A DNA stretch of 17,546 bases, taken from assembly GCA_001831055.1 (NCBI GenBank), contig MIDO01000121.1, forward strand, positions 1-17,546, written 5' to 3'. The stretch is from Verrucomicrobia bacterium GWC2_42_7. Its GTDB lineage: Bacteria; Verrucomicrobiota; Verrucomicrobiia; Opitutales; GWC2-42-7-A. A model generated the notes under the pieces. It searched no databases, was not told the origin of the DNA, and saw only the letters and a list, made by a program, of their open reading frames with translations. Made by a program: the position numbers and the translations under genes. Of this stretch, positions 7,860-14,792 are shown one piece after another (positions within the stretch are counted from its first letter, which is position 1; every line of letters begins with the position of its first letter).

Positions 7860-7890
7860 GCCCCCTCCGAAAAGGAGTTTTTTATGTTTT

Positions 7891-7931
7891 TGTGCGGCAA
7901 TAAAATTCTTTTGGAATTTTATTGCCGCACA
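7891..7931. repeat. H hairpin, perfect 18-bp stem
   Basis: TGTGCGGCAATAAAATTC, loop TTTTG, then the exact reverse complement. Its stem differs from all other H hairpins yet pairs perfectly. The bases between it and the next cluster (7932-8054) hold nothing I recognise; the open frame at 7828-8016 is read through these palindromes and is not a gene. Confidence 0.78.
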
Positions 7932-8054
7932 AAAGCTTCTTTTTCTGGAAGCGCTTGAGGGGAATCCTGTGGCAAAGGGTTCGACGAGGGAAATGTGTAG
8001 TTATATTAAGATTTGATTATAGAAAAAGTGGATAAAGGATAAAACCCGTCCACC

Positions 8055-8159
8055 TTGCGCGAAATTAAAATCTATCGATTTTAATTTCGCGCAAATAACT
8101 CCTTTTCGAAAAGGGGTCTGGGGAAAACCGCTTTTAAGCGCTTAAAAGTGGTTTTCCCC
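8055..8159. repeat. H hairpin + spacer + G hairpin cluster upstream of walJ-like gene
   Basis: 8055-8094 is a perfect 18-bp stem, TTGCGCGAAATTAAAATC with loop TATC. The spacer CTCCTTTTCGAAAAGGGG can itself pair. 8120-8159 is a 20-bp palindrome with one mismatch (GGGGAAAACCGCTTTTAAGC). The same three-part order is at 14668-14776, and, split by an R1 insertion, at 12696-12938. Confidence 0.8.
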
Positions 8160-8182
8160 AACATAAACTGAATTATAATAGC

Positions 8183-8956
8183 ATGGGAATAAAATTTAGC
8201 ATGTTGGGAAGCAGCAGTTCAGGGAACTGTGGCTTGGTAGAGACGGATTCGTGTAAGGTTCTGATTGATGCCGGGTTTTCCTGCAAGAGGATCTTGCAGA
8301 TGCTTGATCAATTGAATGTCTCTATTCAATCGGTGGATGCTGTATTTTTTACCCACGAGCACACAGATCACACCCTTGGAATCAATGGACTTTCGAAGTT
8401 CGCGCATATCAAGTTCTTTGCGAATAGAGACACAGCAGATGCTATCCAACGTAAATTAACGAAAAAAATTGACTGGCAGCTGTTTGAAACAGGAGCTTCG
8501 TTTCCATTTAAAGAGCTTTTTGTAACGTCTTTCTCTATTCCCCATGATGCTTATGATCCCGTCGGTTTTGTTTTTAATGCGAAAGCAAACGAAGCCTTTT
8601 CTCCCCATTCAAGTCTTGCTTGGGTTACGGACCTTGGGCACCTTCCGAAATCGGTGTCTCTAAAAATACGTGAAGTCGATATCTTGGTAATCGAAGCCAA
8701 TCACGATGTGACCTTGTTGCAAGCGGACACCAAGCGTCCATGGTCGGTCAAGCAACGCATCCTGGGCCGCCACGGTCACCTTTCAAACGAAACAACGTAC
8801 GAATTACTCGCCTCCGCTTCCGACTCTCAATGGAAAAAAATTTACCTGGCTCACCTCAGTAAAGACTGTAACGACACTGCTCTCGTCTCAAAACTCTTCG
8901 GCTCCCTCCAAAAAAACGGCTCGCCGCTAGATATTATTGTTGTCGACCCCATTTAG
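8183..8956 (+). CDS. Metallo-beta-lactamase-fold hydrolase, WalJ/YycJ family
   Basis: 257-residue cytoplasmic metallo-hydrolase. The metal motif HEHTDH is at residues 58-63 (His58, His60, Asp62, His63). Family landmarks include the opening FSMLGSSSSGNCGLVETD, LIDAGFSCKRI, the conserved SIPHDAYDPVGFVF block, VTDLGHLP, LVIEANHD and the late HGHLSNETTYELL. This set marks the YycJ/WalJ group, some members of which are DNA exonucleases; a homologous hydrolase is a usual chlamydial gene. There is no walK/walR two-component system nearby, so the WalJ label describes family only. ATG 8183 starts exactly at the family N-terminus; no Shine-Dalgarno is visible. An R1 repeat begins 19 bases after the stop. 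Confidence 0.88.
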   Translation: MGIKFSMLGSSSSGNCGLVETDSCKVLIDAGFSCKRILQMLDQLNVSIQSVDAVFFTHEHTDHTLGINGLSKFAHIKFFANRDTADAIQRKLTKKIDWQLFETGASFPFKELFVTSFSIPHDAYDPVGFVFNAKANEAFSPHSSLAWVTDLGHLPKSVSLKIREVDILVIEANHDVTLLQADTKRPWSVKQRILGRHGHLSNETTYELLASASDSQWKKIYLAHLSKDCNDTALVSKLFGSLQKNGSPLDIIVVDPI

Positions 8957-8974
8957 AACGATGTTATTTTGGGG

Positions 8975-9099
8975 AAAAAACATTATTTCAGTTTTCGAGT
9001 TTGTTGGTCAGCGGATTCACCCTTCCTCACGTACGTTAGTACGCTCGGTCGCGTTCACCTTGCCCGCCTGCTCGAAATCCTGAACTAAAGTTTTTCAGC
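8975..9099 (+). repeat. R1 repeat, full copy B
   Basis: AAAAAACATTATTTCAGTTT and CTCGAAATCCTGAACTAA/AGTTTTTCAG are the arms. The tip is CACGTAC, loop GTTA, GTACG, with CC at -10/-9 facing GG at +9/+10, the reverse of copy A. GGTC faces GCCC with one mispair. It is almost identical to copy D at 10330-10455 in the opposite orientation, including the linker that follows. It lies after the walJ-like stop on the same strand. Confidence 0.88.
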
Positions 9100-9238
9100 G
9101 AGGTTTTGGAGGTCTGAGCAAAAAAAGATTTGCCTCGTCCGCCTTCTCGAAAAATTGAACTGACGTTTTTCTGACACTCCTTTACACGAAAGGAGATCGT
9201 TGCGCAAAAGCAAAATCTATCGCTTTTCTTTGGAAAGC
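9100..9238 (+). repeat. Linker, R1 right half and truncated H module
   Basis: 9100-9134 is the linker GGTTTTGGAGGTCTGAGC followed by A-rich bases, shared with 10296-10330 and 14576-14609. 9131-9174 is an R1 right half (CTCGTCCGCCTTCTCGAA). Then comes CTCCTTTACACGAAAGGAG, a short palindrome also seen before the H hairpin at 1561. TTGCGC follows but its matching right foot is missing, so this H hairpin is truncated. CTATCGCTTTTCTTTGGAAA is the usual H-P spacer. Confidence 0.65.
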
Positions 9239-9274
9239 AAAAACCTTTCTTTTTTTGTGAAAAGAAAGGTTTTT
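9239..9274. repeat. P hairpin, 15-bp perfect stem
   Basis: AAAAACCTTTCTTTT, six-base loop, exact complement AAAAGAAAGGTTTTT. The A-rich left and T-rich right flanks allow terminator activity on either strand between the convergent walJ-like and ferredoxin genes. Confidence 0.68.
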
Positions 9275-9285
9275 GTATTTTTCAG

Positions 9286-9310
9286 AAAACCAGCCTTAAA
9301 GCTGGTTTTT
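9286..9310. terminator. Intrinsic terminator between convergent genes
   Basis: AAAACCAGC, loop CTTAAA, GCTGGTTTT followed by T. A compact stem with flanking A and T tracts, so it can work for the plus-strand walJ-like transcript and the minus-strand ferredoxin transcript, whose stop codon is 17 bases away. Unlike the neighbours it is not a member of the repeat families. Confidence 0.72.
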
Positions 9311-9326
9311 AAAAGAAGAGGGAGGG

Positions 9327-9569
9327 TTAAGCACCATCTGACCCGATTGCATTTACGGGGCAACCTTCAAGGGCTTCATTGCATTCTGCAATTTCATCGT
9401 CAGTGGAAGGTTGTTTGCAAACGACGGAGTAACCGCCATCTTCGTTACGAACAAAAAAATCCGGGGCCATGTCCCTGCAAAGATCGCAGTCAATGCATTG
9501 ATCATCAACGTAAAATTTACCTGGAACATTTTCCGGCCATTTATTGCTTTTATCTGCCATGCCACCCAT
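9327..9569 (-). CDS. Small ferredoxin, single [4Fe-4S] cluster type
   Basis: 80-residue acidic electron-transfer protein. Cys25, Cys28 and Cys31 in QCIDCDLC, together with Cys70 in GCPVNAI, form one CxxCxxC...CP cluster site. Cys51 and Cys63 are extra and could not form a second standard cluster. The beginning, MADKSNKWPENVPGKFYVD, resembles the predicted ferredoxin of chlamydiae, from memory of the family. ATG 9569 (MGGMADK) and ATG 9560 (MADK) are both possible; GGTGG lies just before the second one but very close to it. The gene is divergent from the MazG-like gene. The 216-base gap between them has no repeat modules, only a weak 7-bp hairpin (GTTGGCT facing AGCCAAC, 9679-9698), and must hold both promoters, which I cannot place. 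Confidence 0.9.
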   Translation of the reverse strand: MGGMADKSNKWPENVPGKFYVDDQCIDCDLCRDMAPDFFVRNEDGGYSVVCKQPSTDDEIAECNEALEGCPVNAIGSDGA

Positions 9570-9785
9570 TTTCTAAAATCATTACCCTTAGTCAAGAATT
9601 GTATTTATAGACAAATAAGATGTCCGAACCCCTTCAACGAAAAGCTCAAAATCAGGCCAACTGAATTCTTTGAATTTGGTTGGCTCGATAAAGCCAACTT
9701 TATTTATGTAAAGTTAAATTTATTGAGAATGGAGGTGCAATTAACTGTAAAACCATAAAAATGCTTTGTTTGACATAAAAAATAA

Positions 9786-10181
9786 ATGAAAAGATTTTAC
9801 ATGAATAAGCTTATAAGAGGGAAACTTCTTATACTGTTTGATAAATTGGGGATAACGTATTCTGCGAGAAGAATAAAAGACGATAATATTCTCCTGAGTG
9901 AGTTGAAAAACAAATTAATCGAAGAAGCAAAAGAAGTTCACGGTTCATCAAATCACAAAGACTTATTAGAAGAATTAGCCGATGTAATGGAAGTAATCAC
10001 GGCTATTATGAAGATAGAGAAAATTTCTCAGAAAGAGATAAAGACAGCCGCGCTCGACAAAAATAAAGTCAAGGGAGACTTCTTAAAAGAACGCCTATTT
10101 TGCGAATACGTTGATATCGCTGAAGAAAACCCTGCCATTAAATATTATCTAAATAACGAAAAATATAGCATAAGACTTTAA
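9786..10181 (+). CDS. MazG-like / phosphoribosyl-ATP pyrophosphohydrolase-like protein
   Basis: 131-residue all-helical nucleotide pyrophosphohydrolase-like protein. It opens with NKLIRGK, corresponding to the NKLVRDK start common in this group. It then shows two acidic metal-binding blocks, KLIEEAKEV (EExxE) and DLLEELADVMEVI (ExxD), and ends with the KGDFLKERLF block. Family members hydrolyse nucleoside triphosphates to monophosphates, often as house-cleaning enzymes; the substrate cannot be told here. The usual Asp of VRDK is Gly (RGK). No histidine-biosynthesis genes are nearby, so a HisE role is unlikely. Met6 (ATG 9801) is an alternative start closer to the family N-terminus. AT-rich relative to its neighbours. 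Flanked, together with the ferredoxin gene, by inverted copies of a composite repeat. Confidence 0.78.
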   Translation: MKRFYMNKLIRGKLLILFDKLGITYSARRIKDDNILLSELKNKLIEEAKEVHGSSNHKDLLEELADVMEVITAIMKIEKISQKEIKTAALDKNKVKGDFLKERLFCEYVDIAEENPAIKYYLNNEKYSIRL

Positions 10182-10198
10182 AGAAGAGAAAAGATGCC

Positions 10199-10293
10199 AA
10201 AACCTTTCTTTTCACAAGAAAAGAAAGGTTTTCGCGCTTTCCAAAGAAAAGCGATAGTGCGCGAACAAAAGACTACGCTTTTTTGTTCGCGCA
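10199..10293. terminator. P hairpin plus H hairpin, likely bidirectional terminator between convergent genes
   Basis: 10199-10232 is a perfect 14-bp P stem (AAAACCTTTCTTTT, loop CACAAG). 10258-10293 is a perfect 13-bp H stem (TGCGCGAACAAAA, loop GACTACGCTT). The spacer between them is the reverse complement of CTATCGCTTTTCTTTGGAAA. It is the cluster of 2511-2600 in inverted orientation, here with a linker and R1 attached. Confidence 0.68.
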
Positions 10294-10295
10294 AA

Positions 10296-10455
10296 GGCGA
10301 ATCTTTTTTGCTCAGATCTCCAAAACCTCGCTGAAAAACTTTAGTTCAGGATTTCGAGCAGGCGGGCAAGGTGAACACGACCGAGCGTACTAACGTACGT
10401 GAGGAAGTGTGAATCCGCTGCCCAACACACTCGAAAACTGAAATAAAGTTTTTTC
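10296..10455 (-). repeat. Linker plus R1 repeat, full copy D (inverted)
   Basis: 10296-10330 is the reverse complement of the GGTTTTGGAGATCTGAGC linker. 10330-10455 is R1 on the minus strand, with GGGC facing GCCC, tip CACGTAC-GTTA-GTACG, and CC facing GG. Compared with 8975-9134 I count about eight differences over roughly 160 bases. Its left end touches the stop codon (TAG, 10457-10455) of the membrane-protein gene and runs on the same strand as that gene. Confidence 0.88.
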
Positions 10456-12266
10456 TAAGGAACGTTTTTGGCAAAGTCAAAGAGAAGGGCGTCGAAGGTT
10501 TTGGCCTCTGGGTTGGGTTGGGGGGCGGTGACACCTTCGACGTCAGTGATGCGGTTGAAGACGACCTTCATGAATGGTGAGATGGGATATTCCTTATAAA
10601 TTTCTCTTTTGAAAGATTTGTCGATTTTGTTAGTGATGGGGCTTTCGAAGGATGCCACGCATTCGTGAGTTAGGACAGTAAGGGGATTTTTCCTTTCTAG
10701 GAGGAATTTTACAGATTGTTTGAATTTTTCTGCTTTTAGTGCGGGAATCGAGGCTATTCCATAAGAGGCAAACAGATAACTATAGTTGCTCATAATGACG
10801 AAATTCTTGTCATTTCTGTGTGCTTTTGCAAATTCGATGGAACCTTCTAGCTCCTCTAAGATGGGGCTATGGTTGTAAAGTTGGCTGGTTGAGTTGGGGA
10901 GTGTGAATCCAACGAGGAAAATACCTATAACCCAGCAGAAACCGATGGACAGATAGGAATTTTTATAGCAGTGAAAGAAAAACCATATGATCAGGGCGAC
11001 CAGAGGGAAGTATAGGGGGAGAGAAAGACGGCGAACGATCACATTATCAATGTCTAAGAAGTAGCAGAGCAACAACATCAAATGCGGGAAAAATCCTAGG
11101 AAAACAAAGAATGAAAGCACTTTTTCGATTATCGTGATTTCGCGCAGTTTTTTGAGATTTTTGATGATGTAGACAATAAAAAATAAAAGCGCAATAAATC
11201 CAGGAACTGCAATCAGCAGCGAATTGGTAGAATCGCAGTCGAAATCGAAAAAGTATTTGATTGCCAGCGGGTAATGTTCTTTTATGAATTTGAGGTCAAA
11301 GGGTGATTGTTCTTTGGGTAATTCCAGCATTTGCCAGTGATTCCTGTCCAAAATAAATGTCTTATGAATCCAAAGGTAAGGAATCATGAAAATCGGTGTT
11401 AGAAATAGCGGCCAAGTCAAAATAGGTTTTTTATCTTTGATCCAACCCAATAAAATAAAAATGCAAACGGGTAACCAATACAAGACGCTCTCATACCGCA
11501 CATTGGATAAAATAACAGTCGACAGACATAAGGCTGATAGGGTGACCTTGTTAGGCGTTTTTAGATAAAAAATGCTTAGTAGAAAAACAAGAGCCAGGAA
11601 CGTGAGGTTCATTAATTCGAATCCCGCGCCATTGCTCGTGCTGGTCAACAACGGTAGCGAAGTAAATAATAGAACCGATGGAATCCCTCCTGCATGCTCA
11701 GCCATTGTATATCCGCACGCATAGGCAATTACGATAAAGAAAATGGTGAAGATGAAATTCAGAACAAAAGCGTTTTCGGGGCGATATCCAATTGTGTCGT
11801 GTAGCAAGGACACAAAGAACGGAAACATCAAGGGTCGCTTATCTACCCCGCCATTGAGAATACAAAACGTATTATTGAGGTAATGGCAGCGCCCTGGCAA
11901 CACTACTTGGCGGTTCACGTGCATCCCCATCGATGTTGCAACAAGGACAGGTTCATCCATTACGATCTTAAACCCCGTTCTTTCGTGCGTCCGTATAAAA
12001 ATAATGCTGGCAATTATTGTGATCAGCGACGGAATAAACCGAATCCATGCCCGCCGGTCTAGCAAAAATACCTTTAAGATGTGCGGCTTAACCCATCGAT
12101 AGATACAAAAAAAGAAACAAGCAACGGCCGCAAACGTAAACCAATATCCGCTCATTTTCGCGTACTCTACGCACGTTTTGGCTTCAAATGCAAAATTCCC
12201 AAAAAATAAAGCATGTATCGATATCGCTACCAGCAGGGATAATAATAAGATGTTTCGCCTATTCAT
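10455..12266 (-). CDS. Polytopic membrane protein, GT-C (PMT/ArnT-like) glycosyltransferase candidate
   Basis: 603-residue protein with many hydrophobic segments (for example about residues 5-25, 40-60, 73-92, 160-182, 190-215, 225-245, 250-285 and several between 350 and 460), followed by a soluble C-terminal part of about 120 residues. Between early segments is a polar loop with an Asp-Glu pair, MDEPVLVATSMGMHVN (about residue 104). About 40 residues later comes KRPLMFPFFVSLLHDTIGYRPENAFVLNF, the general layout of lipid-sugar-dependent GT-C enzymes such as PMT and ArnT. The substrate is unknown; an acceptor on the outer face of the inner membrane would be expected. ATG 12266 gives a good first membrane segment. 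The stop codon abuts R1 copy D. The family call is by pattern only. Confidence 0.68.
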   Translation of the reverse strand: MNRRNILLLSLLVAISIHALFFGNFAFEAKTCVEYAKMSGYWFTFAAVACFFFCIYRWVKPHILKVFLLDRRAWIRFIPSLITIIASIIFIRTHERTGFKIVMDEPVLVATSMGMHVNRQVVLPGRCHYLNNTFCILNGGVDKRPLMFPFFVSLLHDTIGYRPENAFVLNFIFTIFFIVIAYACGYTMAEHAGGIPSVLLFTSLPLLTSTSNGAGFELMNLTFLALVFLLSIFYLKTPNKVTLSALCLSTVILSNVRYESVLYWLPVCIFILLGWIKDKKPILTWPLFLTPIFMIPYLWIHKTFILDRNHWQMLELPKEQSPFDLKFIKEHYPLAIKYFFDFDCDSTNSLLIAVPGFIALLFFIVYIIKNLKKLREITIIEKVLSFFVFLGFFPHLMLLLCYFLDIDNVIVRRLSLPLYFPLVALIIWFFFHCYKNSYLSIGFCWVIGIFLVGFTLPNSTSQLYNHSPILEELEGSIEFAKAHRNDKNFVIMSNYSYLFASYGIASIPALKAEKFKQSVKFLLERKNPLTVLTHECVASFESPITNKIDKSFKREIYKEYPISPFMKVVFNRITDVEGVTAPQPNPEAKTFDALLFDFAKNVP

Positions 12267-12336
12267 GTTAGAGTAAGGTAAGGTAAAGCAAGGTTTCTTT
12301 GTTGGAAGAAGCTTAAGAGAACAAAAGGCAACAATC

Positions 12337-12379
12337 TGTCGCGCAGGTAAAATTTTTACAAAAATTCACATGCACGCAA
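12337..12379. repeat. Degenerate H hairpin
   Basis: TGTCGCGCAGGTAAAATTTT faces AAAATTCACATGCACGCAA with several mispairs; an older copy of the H family. The stretch 12267-12987 between the divergent genes contains only repeats. I see no gene; the open frame at 12366-12551 (minus) has no family features. Confidence 0.5.
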
Positions 12380-12548
12380 GGCTTTCTTCTGCATCCTTCT
12401 GAGAAAGTTGGGTTTTTTTAGATAACCTTACTCTTCGTCGGTCTTGGATTTTCCTTTGGGAAATCGCGAACTCCTTTTCTTTCAAAGTATAGTGAAATGC
12501 ATTGACAGTCGAGACGCTTTTGCGGTTCCACTCGAAAGATCCAATTGC

Positions 12549-12615
12549 CAAATCGTTGGTTTTTCTTGGGACGGTTGAGGAAACCCTTCTTTTTTACCTC
12601 AAAAAGAAGGGCTTC
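12549..12615. repeat. H-P spacer plus P hairpin (divergent copy)
   Basis: The spacer AAATCGTTGGTTTTTCTTGG is followed by GAAACCCTTCTTTTT, loop ACCTC, AAAAAGAAGGGCTTC (one mismatch). The CC-TTC core has changed to CCC-TTC on both arms compared with the copy at 1791-1830, so pairing is kept. Confidence 0.65.
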
Positions 12616-12695
12616 CGCGTATCTATTCTCAATGCTATTAACTATAATTAATCATGAAATGCCGTTTTCTCCAATTCCCTTCCAAAAAGAAGTAC

Positions 12696-12736
12696 TTGCG
12701 CGAGAGTAAAATTTGTAAAATTTTACTCTCGCGCAA
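12696..12736. repeat. H hairpin, perfect 19-bp stem
   Basis: TTGCGCGAGAGTAAAATTT, loop GTA, exact complement. It is preceded by CCCTTCCAAAAAGAAG, like the copy at 14668. It is followed by a degenerate CTTTTTCGGAGAGGGATTGG spacer and then the interrupted G hairpin. Confidence 0.8.
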
Positions 12737-12773
12737 AAACGCAGAAAACTCTTTTTCGGAGAGGGATTGGGCC

Positions 12774-12938
12774 GGGGGGGAATGCTTTTGCAAAAAGAGA
12801 TTATTTTAAGTTTCGGGTTCGTTGGGCAGCGGATTCACATTCGGTCATGTACCAATGTACACTCCGTCGCGTTCACCTTGCCCGCCTGCCCGAACTATTA
12901 AAATAATCTCTTTTTGGGTGACCAAAAGCAGTTCCCCC
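12774..12938. mobile_element. G hairpin interrupted by R1 copy C (nested insertion)
   Basis: 12774-12790 (GGGGGGGAATGCTTTTG) and 12916-12938 (GGGTGACCAAAAGCAGTT, then CCCCC) are the two arms of a G hairpin. An uninterrupted relative is at 7818-7859. Between them sits R1 copy C (12792-12915), 124 bp, ending in a perfect 17-bp inverted repeat, AAAAAGAGATTATTTTA and its complement. Its tip is CATGTAC-CAAT-GTACA, where T:A replaces the C:G of other copies. No transposase is present, so if mobile it moves in trans. Confidence 0.78.
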
Positions 12939-12987
12939 AATAAAAAAGTTGAAGTTCAGGAGAAGAAAAGTAGGATGGGGGCATTTT

Positions 12988-14373
12988 ATGATATATGATT
13001 TAGTGGTAATCGGAGGGGGGCCCGCGGGTTATGCGGCGGCAATTAGAGCTGCGCAGTTGGGTAAGCGCGTCGCTTGTGTAGAGAAAGAAAGGGTAGGGGG
13101 CACTTGCTTGAATTGGGGATGCATTCCAACCAAGGCCCTCATTAAAAGTGCTGGATTTTTTTCAGAAATCAAAAACTCCGCTACGTACGGTGTTCTTTGT
13201 GATAACCCGCGAATCGATTTTTCAAAAATCATGGAGAGATCGCGTCGCGTTGTAGATACGATGGCGCGTGGGATCGAGTTTCTTTTCAAAAAAAATAAAA
13301 TTGATTATTTTATTGGTGTTGGGCAAGTCGTTGCAAACGAAAGGGTTGATATCATTGATGGCCGGGATAAAGGTACGTCTCTTACAACTTCAAAGGTGTT
13401 GATCGCTACAGGTTGCAAGGCTCGAGAGCTCTCTGATTTGCCTGTCGATGGGGCCAGGGTCTTGACTTCAAGAGAAGCCCTCGATTTGAAAACGTTACCC
13501 AAATCGATCCTCGTTTTAGGCGCAGGAGCCATCGGTGTTGAATTTGCGTATGCTTTTAACGCCCTCGGAACAAAAGTGACATTGATCGAAAAAATGTCAC
13601 AAATTATGCCTCAAGAAGATGCTGAGGTTTCCGCAGCTGCGGCCCGCTCCCTCCAGAGACAAGGCATCTGTATTCTCACAAATGCAACGCTGGAAAATAT
13701 CCAAATTCTACCAGGCGGCATTCGCGGAGAAGTCGTTCAAGAGGGAAAACGAACCTCTCTCGAGAATGACCATCTTTTAGTGGCCATTGGCGTAGTCCCT
13801 CAGCTTGAAGGTTTACTGCCTGCCCACATCAGCCTAGAGCTGGACCGCGGCTTTATTAAAGTCAATGAAAGGTACGAGACAAGTATTCCTAATATCTATG
13901 CAGCAGGCGATATCATCGGTCCCCCATGGCTAGCCCACGTTGCCACTTTCGAAGCCATTCAAGCCATCGATTGCATTTATAATCAAGAAACACCTCGCAA
14001 ATTAATAAATGTCCCCTGCTGCACCTATTGCCAACCTCAAATCGGTAGCGTTGGTATCACAGAGCAGCAAGCTAAAACCCTTGGAATCAAATATAAAATA
14101 GGGAAATTCCCCTTCCTGGCCTCAGGGAAAGCGGTTGTTGAGGATAAAGCTGAGGGCTTTGTAAAACTCGTTGTCGATTCCGAAAATAATAAAATTTTAG
14201 GAGTCCATATAATAGGCAGCGATGCGACGGAAATGATCGCCGAATACGTCCTCGCCATGGACCTCGGAGCAACCCCAGAGTCCGTCCTCCAATCCATCCA
14301 CGCCCATCCCACTCTTTCCGAAGCCAATGCCGAATCCGCAGCGGTAGTATTGGGGAAGGCCATTAATCTCTAA
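12988..14373 (+). CDS. lpdA: Dihydrolipoyl dehydrogenase (E3)
   Basis: FAD enzyme that reoxidises dihydrolipoamide of 2-oxoacid dehydrogenase complexes (pyruvate and/or 2-oxoglutarate) with NAD+; cytoplasmic. From ATG 12988 the protein is 461 residues. It has the FAD fold DLVVIGGGPAGYAAA at the N-terminus, the redox disulfide GGTCLNWGCIPTK (Cys40, Cys45) and the NAD fold VLGAGAIGVEFA. The second FAD contact is NIYAAGDIIGPPWLAH and the catalytic pair lies in HPTLSEA (about 439-445). All key residues are present. ATG 12988 begins right at the family N-terminus, with a purine-rich AGGATGGGGG upstream at reasonable spacing. The TTG at 12949 would add 13 unlikely residues. No E1 or E2 genes lie in the window. 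An R1 repeat starts two bases after the stop. Confidence 0.95.
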   Translation: MIYDLVVIGGGPAGYAAAIRAAQLGKRVACVEKERVGGTCLNWGCIPTKALIKSAGFFSEIKNSATYGVLCDNPRIDFSKIMERSRRVVDTMARGIEFLFKKNKIDYFIGVGQVVANERVDIIDGRDKGTSLTTSKVLIATGCKARELSDLPVDGARVLTSREALDLKTLPKSILVLGAGAIGVEFAYAFNALGTKVTLIEKMSQIMPQEDAEVSAAAARSLQRQGICILTNATLENIQILPGGIRGEVVQEGKRTSLENDHLLVAIGVVPQLEGLLPAHISLELDRGFIKVNERYETSIPNIYAAGDIIGPPWLAHVATFEAIQAIDCIYNQETPRKLINVPCCTYCQPQIGSVGITEQQAKTLGIKYKIGKFPFLASGKAVVEDKAEGFVKLVVDSENNKILGVHIIGSDATEMIAEYVLAMDLGATPESVLQSIHAHPTLSEANAESAAVVLGKAINL

Positions 14374-14375
14374 AG

Positions 14376-14499
14376 AGAAAGAAGTTATTTTAAGTTTCGA
14401 GTGTGTTGGACATCAGACTCACATTCGGTCACGTACGTATGTACGCTCCCTCATGTTCGCTTCGTCCGCCTGCTCGAAAACTTAAACTAACATCTTTCT
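14376..14499 (+). repeat. R1 repeat, full copy E
   Basis: AGAAAGAAGTTATTTTAAGT faces CTTAAACTAACATCTTTCT. GGAC faces GTCC; the tip is CACGTAC-GTAT-GTACG with GG facing CC. It starts two bases after the lpdA stop codon, on the same strand. Confidence 0.88.
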
Positions 14500-14524
14500 G
14501 CGGATTATTGAAAAGAGGATAAAA

Positions 14525-14609
14525 GTGTGTTCACCTTGTCCGCCTGCTCAAAATCCTGAACTAAAGTATTTCAGCGGGGTTTTGGAGATCTGAGTAAAAA
14601 AGATTCGCC
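14525..14609 (+). repeat. R1 right half plus linker
   Basis: 14525-14575 is an R1 right arm (TGTTCACCTTGTCCGCCTGC through CTGAACTAAAGTATTTCAGC) without a left arm. 14576-14609 is the linker GGTTTTGGAGATCTGAGT followed by A-rich bases and GATTCGCC, as at 9100 and 10296. Confidence 0.7.
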
Positions 14610-14667
14610 TTGGTCCACATGCCAAAACGTTAAACCGATTTCATCAATCCTCTTCCAAAAGAAGACC

Positions 14668-14776
14668 TTGCGCGGATATAAATTCCGAAAGGAATTTATA
14701 TCCGCGCAAATACCTCCTTTTCGGAAAGGGGCTTGGGGAAAACCGCTTTTGGGGGACCAAAAGCAGTTTTCCCCAA
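14668..14776. repeat. H hairpin + spacer + G hairpin cluster upstream of protoporphyrinogen oxidase gene
   Basis: 14668-14709 is a perfect 19-bp stem, TTGCGCGGATATAAATTCC with loop GAAA. The spacer CTCCTTTTCGGAAAGGGG follows. 14733-14776 is a 20-bp stem with one mismatch (TTGGGGAAAACCGCTTTTGG). It has the same order as 8055-8159, and again stands 16-23 bases before a start codon. Confidence 0.82.
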
Positions 14777-14792
14777 AAATTCTCAAACCAAA

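Noticed and set aside
7828..8016. Open frame of 62 codons between the fmdB-like and walJ-like genes
   Set aside because: Covers the G and H hairpins, has no start signal and no protein features.
8174..8179. Perfect TATAAT just before the walJ-like start
   Set aside because: Only four bases lie between it and the ATG, so transcription would start inside the gene, and there is no -35 at the right distance.
9770..9775. Perfect TTGACA before the MazG-like gene
   Set aside because: No -10-like hexamer at 16-18 bases; the only T-rich stretch would place the start of transcription inside the coding region.
12366..12551. Minus-strand open frame of 61 codons in the 12267-12987 gap
   Set aside because: Composition is unremarkable and it overlaps a degenerate hairpin; no ribosome site and no recognisable motif.
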